The notes below the pieces were generated by a model. It was not told the origin of the DNA and did no database searches. It saw only the letters and a program-made list of their open reading frames with translations. A stretch of 64,000 nt of DNA, from positions 26,040,001-26,104,000 of the forward strand of contig NC_079884.1 of the NCBI RefSeq assembly GCF_029227915.1. Direction: 5' to 3'. Position 1 is the first letter of the stretch. Each line of letters begins with the position of its first letter. The stretch is from Hydractinia symbiolongicarpus. Lineage: Eukaryota > Cnidaria > Hydrozoa > Anthoathecata > Hydractiniidae. Made by a program: the position numbers and the translations under genes. This document shows, piece after piece, positions 10,703-22,700 of this stretch.

Positions 10703-13700
10703 CTGTACAAAAACGAAACAAAAACTGTTTAGGTAGCGTATACATACCTTCTTCTAAAGCCAAAAAAATAGAATGTGATTCTTGTCGAAGTTAGTTAATG
10801 CAAGAATCATTGAAATGAAGTCTTCATTTTAATCGATCAACCTTTATTCCTTGCACATAATTATATTTAGTTTTAGAAAACCTTCAATATTGGTATTCGC
10901 TTCACTGCGTACAAAGACTTTTTTCTTAAATATCGTGTCATACCCTCGTAAAAAAATATTAACTAAATTATATCGTGAAACTGATCGGAAATTCGCATTG
11001 AAGCCAAATCGCAGTAGTAGAGTATACAATTACTGCATTTATAAACCGGTAACATACCTCTTGTATGGCTTCGTGCAAACGACAGTTGATGTAACGCGCG
11101 CAAACAGTAGCAACATCGCAAAATACTTCTTTCGATACTTCAAGTGTGGGCACAATATCACCAAGATAAGACAACAGCTTTTGCTGAACTCGATGTAACT
11201 GCGTAAACTTTGATCTGTCCTTCGTAAAGATCTTACTATTAATATCTAAGAAATTAACTGCAGATGGAAGAAATTCTGTTGTCATTCTCTTACGCAGAAA
11301 GTCACCAGAGTACTTGACCATAACATTAATTGCTTCTAAAGTTTTTAGCACAATAACCTGCAAAAGTAAAGTTAGAAGGTACCGTATCATGTTTCATGCA
11401 GAGATAATATTTCAATTTATGTGAGCGGAATTTTAAAAAAGATAAGGGAAAAAAAGGCCCGTAATGAGAACTACCTGATCTGTATCCTTCATTCTTCGAA
11501 TGATAGCTGGCCATAACTCATGAAGGGCGGGTAACAAATCATCTTCTCTCTGGCGTAACGCCGTAACTCCCTGTACGATGACATCAAGTGTCTTCAATTT
11601 GATACTATCGTTAACCGCAGCAATGTATGTAACACATTTCTTTAGGGACTACACACGAAAGACACGACATATTAAGAAAACTCTGAAAGGCCGAGTGAAT
11701 TTCGCTCATCGTTACGATTAGGGCGAGCAGTGCAGTTGCTTCAAATGAGCAACATTTTTGAAAAAAATAATTATTCAATGTGTACATCGCCTTAAAATAG
11801 GCAATCTTTGAAAGTATCCACCTATTCCAACAATAAATATTATACCGCACGAAGAATTAGTTTTGCAAGGTAGTTAAATACAGTAGACTCCCGTTAACCG
11901 GGACTCTTAGGTGAGTGGGAAAAGTGTCCGATTTACCAAATGACTCAGTAAGTGTAACGTCCAACATATCGATAATAATCATGTAAAAAAACCACTTAAA
12001 AAAATCTCATGTGCATTAATATGTCGAATGTTCTTCGTCTGATTTAATCTCAAAACAACCTTAGTCATCTTAATAGAAAAATTTCGAAACAACAAAGTTC
12101 TAGACATCTGACGCAATCGAATGGTCTACCTTATAAGTGCTGCGACTAAAGCGAATGACTTTAGCCTAATAAAGAGAATTTAAGGGAATTGAAAATCAGT
12201 CTTTTATCCAGGGTGCGAGTTAGCGAGATTTACTTTACGAATAAAACATTTTGTACTTTTATGTTAGCAACAACGATAGACTTTTTTTGCTCTCAGTAAT
12301 TACATGATTTTCCGATATGCAGTATGTCCAGCTACAGCAACAAAGTAATGAAACGCCTACTAAAAATCCCTATCAATGACTTTAACGTTGTCTGAGGATG
12401 CCAGAAAAATGTCGCTGTGATTGAAATAATTTGCACTGCGTAAAACCAACATTGGCAAGGGAAAAGGCGGGATAACGGCCAAGTGGAGAGAGTATTAATA
12501 TTTTCTAGGTGTTTTATTATCCACGATTGTAGTTCCACAAGCTTAAACCAATTACGCTATGTAATGATTTTAATGGTTCGTCGTAAAAACAGAACAAAAA
12601 AAAAAAAAAAAAAAATTGAGACTAAAAGACATAACATTGGTTCGATTGGACGATTTAATAGATACCAAAGATACCAAAAATTATTAGCTATGATCAGTGA
12701 CATGGAAGGATTTGGTAAAGTGAAAAAATGCAAACATTTTTATTTTATTTTTTTGCCAGCTCTCTACCATCTGGAATGAGGAATGCAGATTTCAGAAAGT
12801 ACACATCATCATATGGATTAATTAAAACTCTGTAATGGGCGCCATTACAAAAAAAACTTAAAACTATTTTAATCACCTACGTACTTTAACAACCACTTGA
12901 TAATGAAGCGGTGTCTCCTTCGGCTTTTCTTCTTCTTCATTTTCTTGAACTCCACCATTATCTTCAACACCAGGATATTCATTGTCACTCTCATCTTCAC
13001 TGTCACTCACATCTCCTGCAGCTAGCAAAGACAGTCTGCAATACTCTTCGAAGAAATCTTTTATTGATACATTGTCGTTGTAAATACTTGTAATATTTTC
13101 TTTCTAAGATGAGGGAAACACGCTGCAAGGACATTAGAACATTAGCATGTATTATTAAAGAGGTTTCACATCTTAATAAGATACGGCAATACTGACGGAT
13201 TTTAGATGTTTAAAACAGAATTACCCGTTTTTATGGAACTTTCACGGGATCTAATTGTAGATACTCAAACTTGAATATAAGGAAAGTTGATTTTGCATTT
13301 ATGGAATTTTTTGTGTTTGTGTAGCTATCGCATACTTATTTTGGCCTGAGAACTGAGTAAATGTCCAAATTAAGCAAAGCACAAGCTACCAACTCTTGAA
13401 AAAAAGGCGGTACACATTGGTTTACGGCTTATTAAAACAAGGCTTTGTATTAAACAGGTACTGGCCAGTTTGGAAAGCTATTATTAAAATGGCAACATAA
13501 AACTTGAAAACGTAAACAAATAAAAAACATATTTTCACATCTAAAACTATCTTTTTGTTTTAATTCACTTAACAATGATTCGAATCTGTTTTGTGTACTT
13601 ACAACAGTTTAAAATCGAACGATCTTTACTTAGAACAGTATCAAAATCGAACATGCATTATTTTCTTCCTTGGTGACCTGGAAATAGCAACTTAAATGTA

Positions 13701-16700
13701 GCTTTGTTGTTTTTTGGTTAACAAAAGAATATTCATCTTAAGATAAGATGCAGTCAGGTAATAAAACGGACGCTGACCGATTTTGATGTTACCCTGTGAA
13801 ATACAATGCCCTCGGCTTTGTATAAGATAATAGATATATTTTCACTAAACAGGCTGTATTTCATTCGCGTAATTTTCAGACAGACGGTTTATTTATGCTT
13901 AAATTTTTCAATCTCATTGGTGAATTAAAAGAACATTACATAATCACAAGCGCACCTAAAATAAACGCTTGGTGATTAAAAAGAAAAAGTTTCTTAACAT
14001 TTTTCTCCTTTCGCACAGATATTTATAGTTTAAAAGTTGCGGAAATAGTGCCTGTAGGTAAATAAGTGTATGTGTTTTTAACTTTCAGCAACACGCTCAT
14101 TCCAACCCAGTGCAACCCAATTTCTATTTAGGCTAAATTGTGACGAAAAAAGAAATGATACTCTAACTTGCCCCTCCAACCTATGATAGAAGTCACGCGT
14201 GCCCCGCGCGCCCCCTCGTTCCCACAAAAAGATAAAACGACAGAACAAACACCCCTGTATTCGCATAGACGGCTCCAGTGCCAAGCGGTGTCCCATTTTT
14301 CCAAACTTTAGTCCGTATTTCTATAACTTTCCCCTTTAACCCATAAGTCTAGTCACACGTGCCCCCTGCGCCCCTTCACCCCCCCCAAAAAAAAGGATAA
14401 CGACAGGACAATTAACCCCGCACCCTGATGAACCGCGTCAGTGCCGAACAGCGGTTATACGTCAATGCACCAATACGCGTCCGCAATCCGATACGCGTCT
14501 TACCCTCCCATGCAGCCCTTCGCGAGCAATTGTGGTTATGGTAAATCGGCAAAATTAAATAACGCTTATATTAAGTCATAAGCGTAATTTTCAGACAGAC
14601 GGTTTATTTATGCTTAAATTTTTCAATCTCAGTGGTGAATTAAAAGAACATTACATAATCACAAGCGCACCTAAAATAAACGCTTGGTGATTAAAAAGAA
14701 AAAGTTTCTTAACATTTTTCTCCTTTCGCACAGATATCTGATATAAGAAAACATGGCGGCGAATAAAGGCCGTTTTTCACTTCAAGAAAATTTCCCAATT
14801 GCGCATATTTCAATATAGAAAGTAAACACACTTTGCGTAATTCTCACGAACTAAAATAATCCGATTTTGCTAAATAATTTTTTACATGCTTTTGTGCATA
14901 GAACGCAAAGTAAAAATTGAACTCGATTCTACTTTCTCTGGTACGAAACGTTCAAGAAAGTTCTCCATCCACCGGATGTGAACATTTTAAGTACGCATGC
15001 TCAGTAGTTTTAATGTTCCTTCCCGTTCCGTTCTGCGGAAATTTTTCTTGAAGTGGAAAATAGCCTTAAAAGTGACCTGGGAAAAATTGCTACAATATTT
15101 TTTGGACCTTAACCACCAGTAGCAGTAATAAGGATTAAAGAATTTTGACAAAAAATAAATCTAATACTTGTGATGGTTTCGAGTACATGTTTAAATATTT
15201 AAACAAGAAAACAAGTCACTATTCATTAATGATGTAAACGTTTATTAATTCTGTATGAAGGTATTTATAAAAAGAATCGCAACCATAATTATTTTCTTTT
15301 TTATTAAAAGCAACTTGTTAATCGCCCTCATGTTATTTTGCTTTCGATTTAAATCCCCCCCCTACTAACTAATACAAAAAGAACTAGCGAAATAAATGTG
15401 TGTAATTTTTAAGCGTAAATATTCCGCCCGCCTTTAAAATTTACACGGCCTTCATGCTTCATTTATAATTGCCAGTTTTCAATACGATAACGCGCAAGAC
15501 ATCCAAGATAACTATGGCGACTACAATTTTCCATCAGAAGTTAAATAATTTGAAGAACAAATTGATTTTATAAAACAAATCGTTTTACCTTAGAGTCCAA
15601 TGTTCCTGGTTTTTTCATACATTCATTGTTATGAGCAGAGCCGAAGTCATTGGTATACCACTTATTAACAGCGATCGCAAAACATTTTAACACATTCAGC
15701 ATTTCTTCAGCTACTTCATCTTGGTAATCATCTAAAACTCTAAATACATCTCCAACTGCATCTGCTACGATCACCATCATGTCCTTGCTACAAAACCGCA
15801 AAACAACGCAGAGAACAGCAGGTGCTGCTGAACCATGAACCAAGTGCCGAAACTGCATCGTGACTGAGTTAATCAAATAGTCTGCATTTATGAGTATCAA
15901 ATCTGAAATATTCTCGTAATTACAAAATGTAACAATATCAGTTAAAGTTTCCATTGCTGTCTCACTTACAGCCGCGTTGATGCTCCCAATCTTCTCTAAG
16001 ACAGGGTATAACGTATTAATCAACAAGACATTAAAATTCGTCCCCAACACTTCTGCACATACACCAATCCCCTCTAATAGCAAACAGATAATTTGTATAT
16101 TGTTGTGAAGGGTTTCAAAAGATATTGAAGAATATGTAGAATTCATTGCCAAGTCATTATCGTCTTCATAGGACAGTGTTGGGAAGGGATTGGCAGGACT
16201 GTTTCTTCTGTATGATAAGTGTTTGTTTGTAACTGGTAACTTCCAGAGGTTATCTTCCAGGTATGCTTCTACGAGCATCTCACTGATAGATGAAAGGTCC
16301 AGTTCTAAAACAAAACCACGGTTGTCATATTTTCAATTTTCACATCATTCTAAAACATTCAGGAGATTTACTTTCTCTAAGGTGCAGGCAGACTCTCATA
16401 ACGCGCATGAAATATTTCTATATAAAGTTGTACAAAAGAAAAATCGCATGCGACTAATAATAATCCCATATTGAATTTTTCCTTAATTAACACTTTTATC
16501 TACCTCTGTCATATTTAGTTCTTCTGCTTCATCTCCTGGACTTTTCGTAGCCCTTTTATGTAACTCATAACCAAATTTACTGATCGCTATTAAACATTTA
16601 TAGTCATATACACAGTGTTACAGTCACATAACACTATATATACCAAGTCAAAGAAGATTGCCAAAGAATCCAAAGAAACTTACTTACCCCTGTTACCTTT

Positions 16701-19700
16701 GCAGCTAAGAATAAGCTCGTTAAGCACTAAGATTACTTCTGCTCTGTATATAGAACCTACTCGACACTCCTCCAAAAGATAATCGGAAAGTACATAGACA
16801 TCTCCATGGCGTGCAAGCAAACGTATTATATCTTTTATTGTAGTAAGGATCTTGATGTTATTGAACAGTTTGAAGTGCTTTCTATTTATTTTATGATTGA
16901 TGGAAGTTTCACTGACGTCAATGGCAAGTTTCTTTATATCAGTTTTTTCTTCAACAAGATTAATGTTAGAGTGATCCAATTTTAAAACCTACAAGTGAGA
17001 ATCAGAAGCTATTTTGAACAGATGCAATTATTTCCACATCATTGCATCTACCAATTTAACAGAGTACAGAGTACATTTTTTTCCCAAAGCACATATACGG
17101 AATGAAGTAATGGAAAAATCAATATCTAAAATGAAACCATTTTTCCGTCCTGACTATACGTCACGGTCATTCAAAACCGCGATTTTAAGGAAAAAAAGTG
17201 TGCGCATGCGCCAAAAATTTTTTTTAAAAAAGCGCCTACGGCATAAGATTATGACGTCATCGATATTGACCTCACTCTCTATTATCTTGTTTTAGTTGCC
17301 CAATAAAAGAAAATTTAACATTTTTTTCTTTTAAAACTAAAGAAGGATGACCATAGACTACTATTTCGCCTTTGGTTGCTACCCGGGGCAGCCTAAACAG
17401 ACGGCAAGGTCCACAAAAGCCCGGATGGCTAGTTCACAATTTACCAGTACAGGAACACTCTTGTACAACATTCTGACGCAAGGTTTTGCCTAAAAATTAC
17501 TTTTCCTGTTTGCATGTATCCCTTATCGAGCGTTCTATCGTATTAGGTAGTAGCTGCCACTTTTTTTACTACTAAAATTTTGAGCTTTTCTACACCATAC
17601 ATTTCACTTTCGTTTTCACAAAAAAAAAATGGTTGACAACTATTAGAAATGTAAAATAGACGCTAATAAACAAAGAACAACCGATATTATACTACTAAAA
17701 TTAAATTTTAAAAGGAAAAAAAAATAATTCATCTGATCTGTAACCTTAGCTAGCTCTAAGGTTGGTCTTGATTAGTTTTCTCTATCTAGAAGCCTGCTAA
17801 AACTAAACGTAAATGTGAGAAAGCTAGCTTCACTCAGACTCAGTGGACCCCAATGGAAATAATCCACTAATAATAGGTTTTTGTGATATTCTGGGCTAGA
17901 AACACATCATTATTGTTGTTGTTGTTAGACTAGCAAATGATTGCAAATGAAAAAAATTTACAGTTATATAGCTATATATATGTTAAACGAAAAAGCTAAC
18001 CATTTACACAGACATTTCAGCCTAGACCATTCCCTAATTGTGAGATTTTTCACCACGAAAGTCAATCTGAATTATATAAAAATACTTTACAAATTAGGCT
18101 ATTACAAGTATTTTTTATTTCAATTCATAATCTGGATTTCACGAATATATTCTTATTTCAAACGCATCCAACAAAAAGTGGTAATCGAGCAAATCAGCAA
18201 GATCTTCTGTTTCATCATTGTTCCATCATTTTTTTAACCGCTTCTGTCAACAAATCTTCACATGCAAATCACGTTTGAATGACGCTTGAAATTGTGAATT
18301 ATTGGGTCAAAATTACTTTAATGAAATCGTGCCAACATGTTTTGTATCATAGAACAATTTGGGACTGGTGCCCTAAAATGTGAAAAAACAGAAAATACAA
18401 TATAAGCTACCAGAATCACCCAGAACCACCCAAAACCACGAAAACGCATGCATGTCCAATGTGTGGCAATCGTTTTCAATATTTTATAATTTAATAATTT
18501 AACAGACCAGCCGTCAACGTTCAATGGACCCCGGGTACAAACCTCGTACAGCCGACTTCCCGAAAACAAAAAGTTTCTATTTCAAGTCTCAATTATAAAA
18601 TGTATTTTTTTGTACAAAAAAAGTTTCATAATTCCCAACTTCTTACTAAATGTCCTCCTTTTCAATTTCTTAATGTTGGCTTGGAAGGTCTTCTACCTAA
18701 CATGAGTCTTTCCCTTTAAAGTCTATGTTATACACGTTCGATACGGAGCCAATTATTAACGCACTATTTACACCAGCGTTTTTTCCTAGTTGTTTATATT
18801 TTTTTCAAGTGACTGTTCGTGTTAATTTGGTCTGGAATCAGTCAGAATGACCTAGGGGTCATTCTGACTGATTCCAGCTGGTTCTGGGTGATTCTAGGTT
18901 TGGAAAACAATGATTGAGCAGATGGCGGGGCCTACAAAAAGCTCTTATCTTTTAAAAAAACCTGAGGCATGTAAAATGATAGCAAAGTGTGCATAAAAAT
19001 GTACAGACATGTGAGTTAATGTTTAACATATTCCTGTGAAACCCCTGACTTTTTTCCGGCGAGATAAACATAAATTTTTCATGATTTATCAGACACCACA
19101 AACTCGGCATAAGCCTCAATTATATAAGTCAAAAATTTTTTCCAGGGTACGAACAGATATGCTGTCCAAATAAATGCACAGGAGCATCTCTGGTTTAGTG
19201 TTACTTGTTGTTTTGTTAATTATATACATATTATAGAAAAATATTATCGATTTCTTTTTGTATGAGATTTTTCATTAACAAACAAACCTTCGCTATGAAA
19301 AATTATTTTTAGCAGAACTATTAATAAACCCTAACCCCTTTTGGGTGACTGTGAAACAGTCAGGGTAAACACCTAATTAGACGACATGACCTAATTAGGC
19401 GAGTCATTTAGTTAGGCGACATGATGTAGTTTAATTACGCTAACCGTAGTTTAACTAGGCGAACGAAAACTTTCTGTTGTAAATACGTCGAAATCATTGC
19501 GTTTCGCACTACAATTTTTATGTGAATCAAATCGCAGACAATTTTGACCAATTATCGTGTTATTTGCATTGCGCATTGGCAACTTATGGCCCAAACCTTG
19601 TGTGGCAATATTTGTTGTTTTAAATAATGGATTTCAGCCATTTACGCCACAGGAAAAGAAATATGGGGGATGAAAATGTGGTATTGTTTGACTAAGATTT

Positions 19701-22700
19701 TAACGTTGCTAAAACAGGATAAATAAAAAAGAAACGTTACAAAACAAATTGTTACCACATCCATCTTAAAAAAAAACAATTTTTTTTTTTGCGTTTTTTG
19801 TGAAAGAATATCTTCATTAAATTATTGCGTATTTTACTATCGTCACCTAAATAGGCGACATGTAATATTTCATTTTAACATAATTCTTACTTGCGCGAGC
19901 ATATCAAGGCACGAGTGACAATTTTGGAATCATGGTTGCATACACTATCCATTCTGAACAAAGTGTTTTTGCTATTTTTTCTTAGGAATGTGTGAAAAGC
20001 CATTGAATATTGCAATGTCTTAACTAGGTTACATATGGTCTAACTAGGCTACAATGAGTCGCGTAAATAGGTGGTATGCCCTAATTAGCCTACCGTCGCC
20101 TAATTAAGTGTTTACCCTGACTGAAAAGTTAGGGGGTAGCCACAAGCAACATTTTTCACATCTAACACTGGTTTATTGCTTACATTTATCTTATTGAGTG
20201 CGCAATTCTCATTTAAAATAATGATATTTACCGATTTATGAAGTCTCGGAAAGGTCATTTCCGAGGAGCAATTTCTTTCAGAAAAAAAGTGGCAGCCACA
20301 AACCACTGGTTTTTTTTGATAAAACAGGCTATCAGCTTTCAGGAAAAACATGTCTTAAAGCATGACTTTGCGTTGGAAAGCAAATATCTTCATTTTCCAC
20401 CAACTTATAAAATTTTATAATCAAAACATTGCTATTCTTTCTGTCTCCTCCCAACAAAAGTGAAAGTGTTCGGGTAGTCGAATCTAGAGTTTTTGTATAG
20501 TCCAAGGCCTGCTCTACTAAAATAAAATCCTTTTAGGGGATGATCTCTACCGCAGAGGCTCAAAAAACATTTGTTTTTAAGGGAAATTAGAAGCACGTGC
20601 GATGGTGGCCATTATGAATCGCTTGCGGCAGAAAATTTGATAACAAATAATGGCGCATGCGCACACTTTTTTTCCTGCCGTAAATGACCGTGACGTCAGT
20701 AAGGATTAAATGCTAAATTTAAAGAAGAAACAACAACAACAACAACAAACGTCCGTAAATCAAACAACGCAAATGTGTTACCAGCATTTCGCAGTGTCTG
20801 GTATTCCTAGACTTAAGGTTTTATAGAAAAATCCAGTAAATTGTTACCTGAAGTATAGCCTTCAAAAAGGTTTTCAAATGATTGTAAGAGTTCAAAACAT
20901 CAGCCAGTACATCTCCATAGAAATTTAAATAACCTTTTAAGATTTGCAACTTCGCAAGCTTGACATCTTCATTGGCACTGTTCATTATCCTTGGCAACGA
21001 TAAGAACTGAGCATACAACTTTTCATCCAAAAGACTCTTCAGCTTAATTCTACCTAATGCAACGCAAAAGGTCGCTATGATATGTTTATATTTTTATAAG
21101 TGAACATAACAAAAGATGTGACGTCATACTAAATTTTTTTTTGACGATTCTGTAATTAAAAATGATAAAATTCAACCCTAAAATGGAAATGCTTTAGAAT
21201 GTATTACAAAAAATTAGGAAGTGGGCTAAAAAGCCTCCTTCTCCCCTGACCTGAGTAGGGTTAAAAGGGAACCCAAGGTATAAAATGATGCTGGGCTTAT
21301 GTTACAGAACTTAAAAAGTTGGTTACCAAGTCTTTTTAACTTTTTTAAAAAGCTTTTTTCGTTTTCAAGATATTCACATTTAAAGAATTTCAGATTTAAT
21401 TATGCTTATGAATTATGATGTAATATTTAAGTAATAGCAAATGTTGACATTTTGTGTCATCTGCAATTTTAGACCTGTGAAGGGATACGCATTCAAACTT
21501 TATCAATGCATAGATATTATAAGGTGAATTGATTAATGACATCCATTTGCTCATCCTAGGCTTCTTAATTTTTTGCTGACGATCTCCGAACTTACGATCT
21601 GCATAGAAATTTCATACCTTGATTTTGAAATTTTCTTGTAGCCATCTGTAGAACCTTTTCACTTTGACACTTCACATTATCATAAGAATCACTGGTCAAC
21701 TTAACTACAGCATCCAGAAATTCTGAAGCAGAACACGACAATGTCTGCATACAGCAAGTTAACATACTTTCAAGAAAATCTAGTAGTGCCAGTCTTACTT
21801 TTACATTGCTGTTACATGTCAACAAAGGAAGGATATTTCCAAAAACAACATCCAAATTTTTAACAGTTTTCTGTATCCATTCTTTTGTTACGTTCACTTT
21901 TAAAGATTTCTCCAAATTTCCACCATCATTTTCACATTCAACACAATCTGGTTTACAAGGATTTAAAATGCTTTCCAGACTTTGTGATGTGTCACACGGA
22001 TTCATATTGTCATTTAATGTCAAGCAAATAACCTGGGAAAAAGTACTTATTGCTTTTATAATAACTTGTTGCAGCTGGTTCTTTGTAAAAAGTCTATTGA
22101 ACATCATTGCTATTCCAGGTAAAAATGAAGACAAAAAATGTCCAACTTTTTTAGATTTTTCTGATGTGACATGTTCACCACAAACCAATTTTAAACTACA
22201 AAGTGAAGCAAGTTGTAGCTTCTGATCTTTCTCGTTTTCAACAAGATTTAAAAGAATAGAAATTACATGACCTACTAAAGGTAATTGATTCTCATCATAA
22301 AGTAGTTCTAAATCTGTAATGTTAACATTGGAGAATGTTGTTATGAGTAGCTCGACAACAGCCAGCTTGATTTCCTCAGATAGCACTTGCTCCTTTGTTT
22401 CTCCATGAATTGAAAAAAAAGTCAATGAAAAAATATTTAAATTCCATAACAGCAATTCTTTATTCAGTACCGAACTTGAACAGCTGCTATAAGCCAACTG
22501 TAAGCATTTACAACACAAAATTTTTTGCTCCTCTCTCAACACTTTCTTTTCTAGAGTTAATTTAAAGGGGAAAGTAACATATTGCAACAATGCACTGTCA
22601 CTAATTTTGCATGTTACATGATTTTTTATAGCTTCCAATGCATACTTAAGGTTGCTTGTTGATGGGTCTTTCGCAACTGCTACACAGGCTGGCCGTAACA

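Noticed and set aside
13867-14737. LTR retrotransposon
   Set aside because: The 156-bp repeats lack TG...CA ends. No primer-binding site, polypurine tract or polymerase lies between them.
21592-21618. Alternative TTI1 exon 1 donor at the GTAAGT near 21592
   Set aside because: It would add codons ending at a stop-overlapping site and leave the wrong phase for exon 2. The site after 21618 keeps the frame and the alignment.
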